64,000 bases of DNA. Source: Lingula anatina (taxonomy: Eukaryota; Brachiopoda; Lingulata; Lingulida; Lingulidae). Shown piece after piece: positions 12,871 to 23,700 of this stretch; within the stretch, counting starts at the first letter, position 1, and each line of letters begins with the position of its first letter. The stretch covers positions 163,312 to 227,311 of the forward strand of contig NW_019775406.1 in NCBI RefSeq assembly GCF_001039355.2, read 5' to 3'. Position numbers and translations under genes: made by a program. The notes beneath the pieces are model-generated. The model was not told where the DNA came from and made no database searches. It worked only from the letters and a program-made list of their open reading frames with translations.

Positions 12871-14359
12871 AAAAGACACAAGTCAAAGTATTTTAGGGCT
12901 GAATAGAATCTTTGTCGTTTATAATTTTAATTAATTAAAATATGTTCTTTCAGTATCTCATCTTAGTTCAAATTGAATTGCATTGGGGTATCATTGTAAT
13001 TAAGACGTTATTTTGATATTTCAGAACTACCAACTCTGCGGTGATTCTCCAAAATGCACTTGTGTCTGACTGATAGAACCTTCCAAAGCCTTCTAGTCGT
13101 ATTTTGGAACTTAACACAGGCACACTGAGGCGCCCAAGCGAACACGCAGCGCACATGCAATATGGCGAAAATGGGAGAGCTTTTATTGTGACTTTGGAAA
13201 ACATTTTTGGACTACGTCACGTACATATCAGATTTAAACATATTTTAATATCTTAAAAATTGCGGTTGATTATGTTCCCTTTCAAATAACTCAGCAATTA
13301 AACATTTAAAAAAATATACTTTAATTGGGACAAACTGGATGCATCTGATACTATTTAAAATTCATTCAGCCTCTCTCCAATTTTACTTTTTGTGCTATGG
13401 TGTAATAACAGTTTAAATGCCACTATGAATTTTCAAAGTATTTGTGTAATACAACTTTAAAACTTTAAGGTAAAAGTGCAATTTTCACAATGTTGCAGGG
13501 TTAAAGTTCGGTTAATAAAATAATATAAGTTGTTAACAATGATTTACTTTATATTGTGGGAGTAATTTTATCATTTGTAAGTGTTATTATTAATGTCTGA
13601 TCCTTTTGAATAACGGTTACTTCGTAACTGCTATTTTATTCGTTATGAAAGACACAGTTCTAAGTCAAAGTATTTTAGTTGGAATTTTCTGTCTGAAATA
13701 TATTTTACAACTTAAAATTAAAGCAAAAAGAAAAACTTTGAAATTGTAATTATGACATTTGTTGAAATTGACTCAAATATTTTTGTAGAGATCAATGTTA
13801 GAAATATGCGGTGTAGTATGTCACAAAATTTTAAATTCTGGATCTGTCAATTTTAAGATATAACATGTTTGCTTAATTACAAAAAAAAAAAAAAAAATGT
13901 CGTCTTTTGGTCTATCATAAATACCGCACCATATGTATACACGATATACAATAGAAATGGTATTTTTTGGCATATATTCCTTTAACCGAATTTTAAGGTA
14001 ACTGGGCTCCAGGTCTTGTTTTTTAAATAATAAATAGTGAATGTTGGTATTGAAATCCCAGTACAAAAAGGGAAAATATTAGGAGCAAGTTCCAATGCAA
14101 ACCAAAAACACGATTCCCAAATGTCAATATTACATACTTTATTATGATATTTGAAAAGAGTCTATATATATATTTATCTATATTATCTTTATTATATTTC
14201 TTCACCTCGACTTTCTGTTGTAAAAGATGTCTTAAATAAATAAATTCTAAACTCTAGCAAGACGGTTTTATAGTTAGATACGAGTTTGGTTTGTGACACT
14301 GCATTGATGTGAGTGGTTGGGCGATTGAATTGACTCTGAGGTGATGCGAGTTCTATTTT

Positions 14360-14424
14360 AAGGGTAGACAGGTGGGGCTAGTCTATTCCATTTGAGGGGT
14401 GACAGGTGGGATGAGTCCATTCCN
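14360..14424 (+). repeat. ~43 bp tandem repeat cut by an N
   Basis: Counterpart of the array at 26885. It stops at a single N (14424), so some units may be missing. Confidence 0.7.
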
Positions 14425-14960
14425 TCTAATAATAATCACCACCGTCTTTGTGTTGTACTGATTTGATCCAACAAGCCAAATCTGTGAGAGGAAGATGCAT
14501 TTTTTATTTTGAAAATTAGCCTCACAAATGCTTATTTGTGTACATACTTATAACAGTTAAAGTTCATCACATTTCAGTTAATTTTAGGCAGAAAATGGCA
14601 ACATAATCAGTCAACTTCATGCTTGTACTTATGGTTTTTATTTGATTCAATTATTTCAAACAAGTACATGTAGCTAAAAATTTAAAAGATTTACTCTTTC
14701 AAAACTCAGATATGAAGATTTTTTCCCTTTTTTATTAGTTCATGCAATATGGATCAATGTTACATATGTATGTCTCTGTCCATCTTGTGACTGTGGACAT
14801 TTCATATCTAACATCAGTACCTAAAATTACCAAAAAGAAAGCATGTTTTGCTGTTTGATGCCTGTATATTTCCAAGTTTTGTCACACAGTTTCAATAAAA
14901 TAATTACAAAAACTAGTTATTATTTTTATAATAATGACATTTATTTTTTCCATTTGATAG

Positions 14961-15025
14961 AAAGCCACAGTTGCTGCAATAGGAGGGATTAACATGTGTG
15001 ATCACACTAAAAAGGCCATGCAAAG
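14961..15025 (+). CDS. DUF4806-like gene, exon A
   Basis: Acceptor TTTGATAG, donor GTAGGA. 65 bases reading KATVAAIGGINMCDHTKKAM plus Q and leaving AG. The IGG...TKK pattern fits the start of DUF4806. Confidence 0.75.
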
Positions 15026-18000
15026 GTAGGACAAATACTAATATATATGCATTTACTTAATTTTTTCCTGTGTTTAATGTGTAAAATACATTTCATTATC
15101 TGAAACCTAGAACTCGGGTATAAGAAATGATCAAACCTTTATGAAATGATAACTAATACTTTTACATTTGACACATTTCTGTCCATGTTAGTAAATTAAT
15201 TACATTAAAAAGTCGAACCTACATGTGTATAGCTACGTTATACTGGTTTGTTTGGCAGTAAAAACCTTTTTATCAGAATTTTAAAAATAAGTGCAGGTTA
15301 TTATTCCAATTTTTTGGACTTTTCTTGATCAAACCAAGACATTTCTGATTTTATTCAATATATCCTTTATTAGTACCACCAGCGTGTACGCTGGCGGTAC
15401 TCATGGTTTTAGTCCCAACCCGTTTCGTACAGCTCTGCCGGCTCCTGCGGCTCCGCCGGCTCCGCAGTCGGGCGCCGGAAACAAGTCACCGTTACCGCTT
15501 CTCCTCCTAGACCACAAGGACCTGTGTCCCCATCTCTTGGATTTAGGTCACATATAATCTCAACTTGAACACCCTGGTTTTTTTTGTCTCAGTTGGTGCA
15601 TTGGCCTGGGCGTGACACTTGTTGAAACGCACCCTTGTCAAAATTTTTGAAAATTCAATGCTGAATATCTCCCAAACCAAAGGAATTATGGGAAAAATTA
15701 CTATAGAAGTCTGACCGAAAGTCATATGTGGAGATTCCAAATATGCCCTTGGATTTGACTTTTGACCTTTTTTTCAAGGTCAAACAAGCTAAAATTTTCT
15801 AAAAATGGGAATTTTCTGCAAAAAAATAATTGTTTGTGCTAATTTTTGGAAACTACACAGCCCTTAGCTCTCCTGTTATAGTGAGGGGTTACCATTGGGG
15901 ACTCCTTTCATCTTTGGGAGTTTGGGGTCAATCAGTGCATTTTCACGGGAGAAGTAGCCATTAGATATAAAACTGAAAACTCGCTCTAATTCTGGAACGG
16001 TAAATGCCAGAGACCTCTTGTTTATTGCATTTTGTAGACCTTGTCAAGTGCAATACTGGAGGTGGCGTCCATTTTTTTGTTTTCGATATGGTTTAGGCGT
16101 TGTGCTATATCAAAAATTACAACATCGCAATATTCAATGGGGAAAATGTGAAATACTCCAAAATTAACAGAGATACGCCCATAGTTACTATTGAACTTGA
16201 ATAGGAAGTCATATACTGGTAATCTAACTGTGACCTTGAAATTGACCTTTGACCTACTTTTCATGATGAACTGCACTTTGCAAGTTTTCTGATCTTTATA
16301 TCTCCAAAATTGGCAAAGATACGCCCATAGTCACTATTGAACTTGAATAGGAAGTCATATACAGGTAATCTTACTGTGACCTTGAAATTGACCTTTGACC
16401 TACTTTTCAGTACTGCACTTTGCAAGTTTTCTGATCTTTATATCTCCAAAACTGGCAAAAATACGCTCATAGTTACTATTGAACTTGAATAGGAAGTCAT
16501 ATACTGGCAATCTAAATATGACCCTGAAATTGACCTTTGACCTACTTTTCACCATGAACTGAACTTTGCAANNNNNNNNNNNNNNNNNNNNNNNNNNNNN
16601 NNNNNNNNNNNNNNNNNNNNNNNNNNNNNNNNNNNNNNNNNNNNNNNNNNNNNNNNNNNNNNNNNNNNNNNNNNNNNNNNNNNNNNNNNNNNNNNNNNNN
16701 NNNNNNNNNNNNNNNNNNNNNNNNNNNNNNNNNNNNNNNNNNNNNNAGTCATATACAGGTAATCTTACTGTGACCTTGAAATTGACCTTTGACCTACTTT
16801 TCAGTACTGCACTTTGCAAGTTTTCTGATCTTTATATCTCCAAAACTGGCAAAAATACGCTCATAGTTACTATTGAACTTGAATAGGAAGTCATATACTG
16901 GCAATCTAAATATGACCCTGAAATTGACCTTTGACCTACTTTTCACCATGAACTGAACTTTGCAAATTTTCCAGCCCTTATATCTCCAAAACTGGCAAAG
17001 ATACACCCATAGTTACTGTTGAACTGTAATAGGAAGCCATATACTGGCAATCTTATTGTGACCTTGAAATTGACCTTTGACCTACTTTTCACCATGAACT
17101 GAACTTTGCAAATTTTCTATCCCTTATATCTCGAAAACTGGCAGAGATACGTCCAAAGTTACTATTGAACTTGAATAGGAAGTCATACACAGGCAATCTT
17201 ACTGTGACCTTGAAATTGACCTTTGACCTACTATTTATAATGGACTGCACTTTGCATGTTTCTTGGCCTTCATATCTCCATAATTCGCAAAGAAATGCCC
17301 ATAGCTACTATTGAACTTATATAGGAAGTCATATACTGTGACCTTGAAATTGACCTTTGACCTACTTTTTCACCACAAACTGAACTCTGCATATTTTCTT
17401 GCCCTTCATATCTTCAAAACTAGCAGAGATCTGCTTACTGTTGTCCCCAGGTTTTCTCTTTTGTCAGCATATATGCAATACTGATAACGCATTTCAAGGA
17501 AAACCAGTAGGCCTATTGTCTAGAAAATCACAGGAGTGATCAGTGTTAGGAAAATACAGGTCAATTTGAACATCTGCTTGATTGGACCATTTTAACAGTT
17601 ATGTTTTTCAATTTTTTTTTTATTTTTTTTTATTTTTAGAACTCTTGTTTATTGCATTTTATAGACTGGTGGTGGCGTCCATTTTTTAAATTTTTGGTGG
17701 GGGGGGGTTCCATATGAATGCGCTTACTCCAGCTGGTGGTACAATATCCAGAGGCGATATCGCCTCTCTGATCCTCTAGTTTTATAAATATTATTTGTAG
17801 GTGTATGACAAACAGAATCATGTCTACGATGAATTTCTCAGGAAAGAAAAATAAATTTCCTTTTGGGCACACCAACTTTTGTAGGGTGATCAAAGGTAAT
17901 TAAATTAATGTTGCATTGTGTTTTACATTTACTGCTGTAATTTGTGCCCAATTTGATTTTTGTAATAAACTTATCAGCTATCTATCAGCTACAATTTGGG

Positions 18001-18271
18001 CACCTAAGCCTAAAAAAATAGTTCGTACATTTTGCACCCTAGTTGGAATTTAACCCCAATCTTAACCTCATTCTTAGAATCCCTCAATGAGCTATGATAG
18101 GCACACCTGCCAGCATACGTTCGATACATAAATGCTTACATTTTTACTTCACTTTTTTTTCCAGATGTCATGATGTCAAAATATAGATCTACAGAGAAGG
18201 AAGTCTCTGACAGCATTGTTAAGTATCTAAAATGGGCACCAGAAAGAAAAGATGGAGGAGGAAGAAAGTAG
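14961..18271 (+). CDS. C-terminal part of a DUF4806-domain-like protein, three exons
   Basis: Seen: three exons (14961-15025, 17801-17895, 18165-18271) with clean AG/GT borders join in phase into an 88-residue C terminus ending in TAG. The product contains AAIGGINMCDHTKKAMQR, MSTMNFSGKKNKFPFGHTNF and VSDSIVKYLKWAPERKDGGG. Known: DUF4806 domains have a SIGG..V...TRR...LFTN.LA...NW.G start and end in a W L....DR.GGRK block. Inference: this is a member of that poorly characterised family. Upstream exons were not found; they may lie in the repeat-rich 1-14.9 kb or left of the window. The first intron holds a 2.4 kb Helitron-like element. A plausible AATAAA lies at 19137. Confidence 0.8.
16170..17420. 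repeat. Satellite array, ~145 bp unit, each with a perfect DR1 motif
   Basis: At least eight tandem units carry TGACCTTTGACCT followed by CTACTTTTC. The motif starts at 16243, 16389, 16531, 16783, 16925, 17071, 17217 and 17351. The reverse complement AGGTCAAAGGTCA is the consensus DR1 site of RXR/HNF4/COUP-TF type receptors. A 175-base N gap interrupts the array. Confidence 0.9.
16572..16746. other. Assembly gap (175 N)
   Basis: A run of N inside the satellite. The 219 bases after it (16747-16965) repeat the 219 bases before it (16353-16571), so the true array length is unknown. Confidence 0.99.
17801..17895 (+). CDS. DUF4806-like gene, exon B
   Basis: Acceptor TTATTTGTAG, donor GTAATT. Reads (R)CMTNRIMSTMNFSGKKNKF then PFGHTNFCRVIK. 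The MTN.IMS..NFSGK.NK block matches the LFTN.LA...W.G.KGK.AF core. Its acceptor is only about 20 bases after the presumed end of the Helitron-like element. Confidence 0.8.
18165..18271 (+). CDS. DUF4806-like gene, last exon C with stop
   Basis: Acceptor TTTTTTTTCCAG. The frame (phase carried from exon B) reads DVMMSKYRSTEKEVSDSIVK then YLKWAPERKDGGGRK and TAG. The ending is typical of this family. The alternative frames are closed. Confidence 0.8.
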
Positions 18272-19145
18272 CAATTAGGAAGTTGAACTATTATTTTGGT
18301 GAAGGACGTTGCTAGAATGCTTACAGTTATATCTCTAAACTGTGGAGTTCATCAGATTGCACTCATATCTGTCGTGTGTATAAGCACCTCATCTTCTACG
18401 TCTTGTTGCACAAAAATCGACAAACATTTATCAAAGCAACCACGACAGCCATTTCTATCTCTCTAACTTAACTGCACATGCGTCAAGATGTAAGAATCTG
18501 CTCCGAGCGCAGCCAGTAACTCACTCACTCTACAATTTGGTTCTGTTGTCATGCGTACTGTATACAGTGTTTTGACAAGATATGTTGCTTGACATTTAAC
18601 TTCCATAGCCCTTTTTTGAATTTGTAGTAGTGAAAGGGACATGGGGTTTGATATGAGACATGAGGTTTTATGCTGGGGTACCATACATAATTCTTTTTTC
18701 AGAGTTTGTAGACAGCATGCAAGTTGAATTGAAACAGTTAATTACTGCATGATTAATTATTTATAATTTTGTTATAATGAACTCTCCATCATCTAAAAAA
18801 CAATGTTTTTTCATTCATTATTCAAGATTTATTTAATACAGAACTATAGCGATTATGATTATTAATGATATGTTTGAATTATAATTTACTTTAAAAATGA
18901 CAATGTACAGTATAATTTAGGTTAAGGTGTGCAAAAATCTCTCCCTCCCCTCCCCAATGTACATGCATACTTAATTACAATTTTTGTGTTAGTTCAGATT
19001 CGATGTGCAGCTTTGTTTTGTAAAAAAAAAAAAAAAAAAGTGTTGTTCTTAGTTTTTTTTATTTATTATTGCTATGTTGTAAACTATGTATATTTTAACT
19101 TAAATTAGCAGCATTTTTCCTTTTATGCAGTGACAAAATAAAGAC
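18272..19145 (+). other. Probable 3' UTR of the DUF4806-like gene with AATAAA at 19137
   Basis: About 870 bases without other coding signals: AT-rich, with a poly(A) run at 19022-19039. AATAAA at 19137-19142 is followed by a TG-rich stretch. Plausible, but transcript data would be needed to fix the end. Confidence 0.45.
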
Positions 19146-19189
19146 ATTGAAAATGCTATTTGTCTCAACTTTTATTTAATGTTAAATCA

Positions 19190-19325
19190 AGATATAATCA
19201 ATGCTAAATCAACATATAATCAACGTTAATTGAGATTTCTGATGTTGAAACAACGTTGAACTATCAATCATGATTCAACGTTGAATTGCCAACGTTGATT
19301 CAACGTTGTGTGCCTGCTGGGATAA
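19190..19325. repeat. Cluster of CAACGTTGA palindromes
   Basis: CAACGTTGA or TCAACGTT occurs repeatedly within about 100 bases, ending TGTGTGCCTGCTGGG. It resembles the end of an inverted-repeat element. The other end was not identified. Confidence 0.5.
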
Positions 19326-19529
19326 TTAATCTAAGAGCAAAGGAAGAATTAAAACAATTTTTTTCATTCTAAAGTCCAAGTTATAATTACATGTAGCTAG
19401 ATGATAATTATAATTATTTGATCCTCACTTTGTAGGTATGGAAATTGGATTAGCAAGCACATAAGAGCATGGGTGGCCTATCCAGTGTTGGAGGGGAAAA
19501 AGTTATAAAGATATCATTACATTCCCACG

Positions 19530-19694
19530 TTACAGTCTCATGCAGTGACATTGAGTCTGACAAGCATTTGTCCCATGACAGCACGGATGCAACTTGAGCC
19601 ATGGGACCCAAGGAACCTCAGTCCAAATACTGCACCTGTTCCTGCTCCCACAACAGAAGAACTGCTTAAAGCCAAAAAGAGCAGGTTCCAGTAG
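19530..19694 (+). CDS. Possible terminal coding exon of unknown protein
   Basis: Open frame reading SLTSICPMTARMQLEPWDPR then NLSPNTAPVPAPTTEELLKA, ending KKSRFQ and TAG. Candidate acceptors are TTACAG and ATGCAG just before. The Pro/Ala/Thr composition looks protein-like, but there is no homology support. It lies 260 bases or more past the DUF4806 polyadenylation signal and could be a separate or alternative last exon. Confidence 0.3.
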   Translation, partial: LQSHAVTLSLTSICPMTARMQLEPWDPRNLSPNTAPVPAPTTEELLKAKKSRFQ

Positions 19695-20075
19695 TCTAGA
19701 AGGTTTGGTTATTATTATGCTTGGGTTGTGCAATGCCCAATACAAGAGGACATAACAAATAAGTGAAACTGTTTTGTAGTTTTTGTTTGTCATGTATGTA
19801 AGACCCCATTCCTATAGACACACCATCAGTCTGTGTGGATCAACCCAGCTCTGCGGGGACTCTTGCTAAGTGCAATCAGCTGAACAAATTGATATGCCTC
19901 CTCTTGTTTCCAACATACTCATATAGTCACCAGCTTTTTGTATTCTACTTAACAGGCATCTAAAAAAAACACAGTTGAATGGGAGTTTTCTTATATAAAA
20001 ATAAATAACATACTGTATGCCCCGGGCTTTATAGAAATATATATATGTATATTGTTACAGGCTAGGTGTCAACAT

Positions 20076-20076
<1 letters not shown>

Positions 20077-20125
<49 letters not shown>
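20077..20125. repeat. Poly-T tract
   Basis: About 48 T. It could be the tail of a retrocopy on the minus strand, but no source sequence is evident beside it. Confidence 0.9.
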
Positions 20126-20129
<4 letters not shown>

Positions 20130-20324
20130 GAAACCCAATGTTTTTGAATGGACAAATTTAACGGAAAAAATACGGCAGGGTTATTTTGCACTCGATGTCA
20201 AGCTCCAGGATCATTACAAGGCTTTCATTATTTGATACAAACAATACCAATGCATCCAAGTAATGATTAGGATAGTTTATTATACTGTATGCCTTATGAA
20301 ATTTTCTGAAATTCATTTTCCTTT

Positions 20325-20336
20325 TTTATTTTTATT

Positions 20337-20379
<43 letters not shown>

Positions 20380-20386
20380 TTTTTTG
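20325..20386. repeat. (TTTA)n microsatellite
   Basis: About 12 units of ATTT. Confidence 0.95.
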
Positions 20387-20789
20387 TTTTGTTTTGTTTC
20401 GGAATGGACATTTCAACAGAAATACCATCATGCCATTAAAGGACTTTTTTCTGGGATACTTCTCATACCTGCTAATATTCAATTTTTTTTGCTTCTACCA
20501 TGCTATTGAGTGTTTTATAATCCAAAAAAAATGCTATGCCAAACACTGCTTTAGTTTATTTCAGATTGCTTTTTGTTTCATATGACTAAAACGGGAAAAC
20601 TTTTTGGTAATTTTTCTGACTATGCTTTAGCATAACTTTGGACTCGGTGGTGATATTTAGTTTCTGTTTTCAGTGTTTACTTACACCATTCTCTAACAAA
20701 GTGATATAAGAATTATTTGATCATGTGTATGTAATTTGTTTATTAGCAATATGTGGGCAAATCTGAAAAGTGCCCAGGATTGTAAAAAT

Positions 20790-21400
20790 GTAATTACGAG
20801 ATGGGACCAGAAATCGAAACCCGCCACTGTGTATTACAGGTAAAATGTGAAAAACGGACTTATAAAGGAAATAGAACTGAGGTCGTATCCAGTTACAAAT
20901 ACTTAGGAATCCTGTTCACCCTTCGATTAGCATGGTCTAGAACACAGGAACGCCTGTCATTACAAGCGACAAAGGCATCTAACGGAATATTCCGTTGTCA
21001 AAAATACTTATGATATTATGACCATCAAGAAGCCTCTAAACTGTTTGATGCAACTGTTAAACTACTTTTAATATACCTTGTATGCAGCAGAACCATGGTG
21101 ATTTCAACAGTGCACAAAAGTCGAACAAATCCATGCCCGTTTTTGCAAAAGACTGGCTTCCTTAAAACAAAATGTGACAGATTTTCTAGCATTAAGCGAA
21201 TTTGGTAGAGTTCCTCTTTATGTGTCATACATGACTAAAATGTATTGAATATTGGGTCAAGTTTATTAAGAACTAGAATAGCAGACTGTGCACAACAAAC
21301 TTTATTCGCTGACATTAATGTATCGTAATGTATCAGTAATAAACTCTACAAAATCGTTTTGAATAGCGATACTGAGCGATACCTTTCATTTCCTTAAACT
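20790..21400 (+). mobile_element. Decayed non-LTR retrotransposon (LINE) 3' fragment
   Basis: ORF 20801-21013 includes TEVVSSYKYLGILFTLRLAW, the YKYLGI...W block after the RT thumb. After a frameshift it continues VEQIHARFCKRLASLKQNVT then DFLALSEFGRVPLYVSY, matching the CKRLLG.K......E.GR.PL block. Stops and shifts follow. Order and spacing fit an ORF2 C terminus. Confidence 0.75.
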
Positions 21401-21898
21401 TAAAAACTTATTACCTTTAATTTCTAAACAAAGAAAGATGATTTCAAATTATTGTTGCTCAAGTCATAAGCTCATGATTGAAAGAGGCCGTTATACAAAA
21501 ATCGACAGAGATCAAAGTTTTGCCCGCTATATTATAATATATTTTACGCATTTTCTGAATTCTCTCTCTTTCTCTCTCCCTTTCTTGAAATATCACAAAG
21601 GAGGGGAAATAAATAAAGCACTTAACTGAAAAAATAATCTGAGGTCGACAGATCATCAGCAGGGAAATGAGATTAATTAAACCAGAGGGCCGTTCCACAA
21701 CGGCCGATCGTTACGTTCAGGAACTAGAATTTTTTTACTCACATTGTTTAAATACGTTGTATAAACGCACTAAACAGGATAAAGTCAAAAGTCAAGCCCA
21801 ATCAAATCTTGCAGATAGATATTGAATATGCGTCCAATTAAACGCGGGTCGTTCAACACTGCGCAACATGACACATTGTTGATTGTCCATGTTAATAT

Positions 21899-22168
21899 GG
21901 GGAGAGCGGGGTGGGTTGGAACGCGGGTAAGTTGGAACATTGGCTTTATTTCTTAAGTCACAAGACCGATCATGTGCTCCTTCAGCATAAAAATGTCACG
22001 TGGCATGGTCATTCATCCGGTAAACTTGTGGAAGTTTCGAAAATGCATTAAAAGTTTTANGCGGCATATAATTTTCCCCTATCAGATTTTTTATTTTTGT
22101 CCCCAAAGCTTTGACTGCTGAGATATCGCAAAAAAGGTGAAAACTGTTCCAACCAACCCCGCTCTCCC
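21899..22168. mobile_element. 270 bp MITE with 24 bp terminal repeats
   Basis: GGGGAGAGCGGGGTGGGTTG at left and CAACCCCGCTCTCCCC at right are complementary over about 24 bases. The interior is non-coding and contains one N (22060). Confidence 0.8.
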
Positions 22169-22804
22169 CTAGTTTGTTGTTAAAAATAGTGGAAAAATTA
22201 AACCTATTAAAAATGAGCCCTAGTTAACAGTCATCTGAGAAAGCCCGTTTTTCAGTACATGTGATTTGTATTAAGTGAGCTAGACTACGTGTAATAAGCT
22301 TGTTTGCGATATAGATATTTGTTCTAAAATCACTGTTGCTTTTGTTATTACTCATTATTTGTTCATCTTTCCTTCGGCTACTACGTACATGTTGCGTGAT
22401 GCCAATAGTATTTTATGTAAATTGTTACAGGAATTTCAAAATTTTATTTTTGGTTTTGTTGCAAGCTTTGCTTTATGAAAATGTTAAGTCGTTGGATTTT
22501 CTGCCAAATTTCTTTCTCCTTTCTTATTTTATTCATTTACTATAAATACTTTATGCAAAAAGAAAAAAATAAACCAGTTCTTTTTGACATGGAAATAGGC
22601 AGAGTGAATTGTTGAACATGCTCAAATAATTAATTTTCTGTTTAATCAGCAAATTACATGAAAAAACAGCTGACAGTTCGCCACGGAAGACGAGTTTTTA
22701 CACAAGTGTTAAAAACATCAATCATTTGACCACCAATTAGTTAAACTGAGTACAGTATACATTTCATTTTAATAAAAGGAGTGATAGTTTGGGGAAAAAC
22801 TTAC

Positions 22805-22933
22805 TTGATCTCCACTAAAGCAATCGCCAGGGTGTTTCTGACAGCAGTTGGCATGGGACTGCAATTTGTACAGATTCACCCCGTCTGGTGCAACAGCTGC
22901 TGACAATCCCCGCTTAAGCATCATTTTACGGAC
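22805..22933 (-). CDS. Unidentified minus-strand coding exon Y
   Basis: 43 codons, phase 0 at both ends, acceptor TTAAAG and strong donor GTAAGT. Reads VRKMMLKRGLSAAVAPDGVN then LYKLQSHANCCQKHPGDCFS and GDQ. The other two frames are closed. The sequence just upstream recurs, decayed, at about 3470-3530 and 32000-32090. Family not recognised. It may belong to the same gene as exons W/X, but the phases do not join directly. Confidence 0.55.
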
Positions 22934-23530
22934 CTTTAAGTGAAGAATAGAAAGGAAATATTATTGACGACGCATACATCATCATGATAACGTGCAATAA
23001 ATTGTTGTGAAATCGTTCTCTTATTCTAAACTATACCGGATTTTATCTAAAATTGCAAACTGTAATTTGTCCGGACCCAGGAGAGCCTGCATTCGTTTCC
23101 GCGGCTTTCCGTTTCTGGGGCATGTTTTTAAGTCAACGAAGTTACCACGGAGTCGCAGAAACTTCGTTGGCATGCTTTAAATCAATTGGAAACATTTTAG
23201 CTTGTCACGGAGAGGGTCAGATTGCATGCAATGTATAGATCTTCAATTAAAATAGATAGCCCGGGGACCGTACAAATGTTTTTCATCTCGTGCAACACTA
23301 TTCCCCGACCGTATGAGCATCATTCACTTTAATAATATTTGAGTTGTTATATCTATCGTCATTGTTATTTTCAATTTTTGATTTGATATAAACTGTTGTC
23401 CTTAAGAAATAGGGTCTATGGTGACAAATAGGTCTATGCAGCCAGGGTTATGGTCTTGTCACAATAGTAAAATAATATTCTGTAGATTCGCCGTTCTTTG
23501 AGACCGATTTCCACAACTACCCCTTCAATA

Positions 23531-23700
23531 AAAATGTGCCATGCACTGTACCAGTTGTAATTTGCATAACAATAAGTCATGCATCGCAGTGCGAGCTGTG
23601 CTTGTGGCTGGTCACCTGACAGCTGGGCCCTGTAACAAGATGACCTGCAAGATGATGTGTGGTTGAAGCTCGGACCCATTGTGTACATGTTTGGTGGAAC
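23531..23700 (-). promoter_or_regulatory. SOX-OCT-bearing duplicated segment, copy 2
   Basis: ATTTGCATAACAATA at 23560-23574, in a segment well conserved with copy 1 (both contain CTGTAACAAGATGACCTGCA or a close form). It lies about 630 bases upstream of minus-strand exon Y, so it could be that gene's promoter. Confidence 0.35.

Larger units (their letters stand above)
9300..14400 (+). repeat. Duplicated block, left copy (partly in two tandem copies, with a 2.6 kb insert)
   Basis: Segments near 9380-9640 match 25140-25400. About 9850-10210 and 12895-13205 match each other and 25480-25740 (shared AACTCTGCGGTGATTC, CAAGCGAACACGC). 13205-14400 matches 25740-27000. The 2.6 kb element copy I interrupts the first tandem copy. 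Confidence 0.75.
15360..17779 (+). mobile_element. Helitron-like non-autonomous element in the DUF4806 intron
   Basis: Begins near TCCTTTATTAG followed by an imperfect palindrome at 15373-15400 (GTACCACCAG...CTGGCGGTAC). Near its end it has CTGGTGGTAC, then the perfect 18-base palindrome AGAGGCGATATCGCCTCT (17750-17767), and stops with CTAG then T. A hairpin about 10 bases before CTRR is the Helitron 3' signature. No transposase ORF is present. The interior holds a satellite array (16170-17420) and a module shared with the 10.2 kb element. The 5' end is uncertain. Confidence 0.6.
19700..20789. other. No gene seen; simple repeats
   Basis: Poly-T and TTTA tracts and AT-rich sequence only. Confidence 0.5.

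Noticed and set aside
16400-17006. ORFs with repeated SRSKVNFKV strings
   Set aside because: Translations of the DR1 satellite, partly through Ns. No selection for protein is evident.
19530-19793. Minus-strand ORF of 87 codons
   Set aside because: Low-complexity frame opposite a more protein-like plus-strand frame that ends at 19694. No supporting signals.
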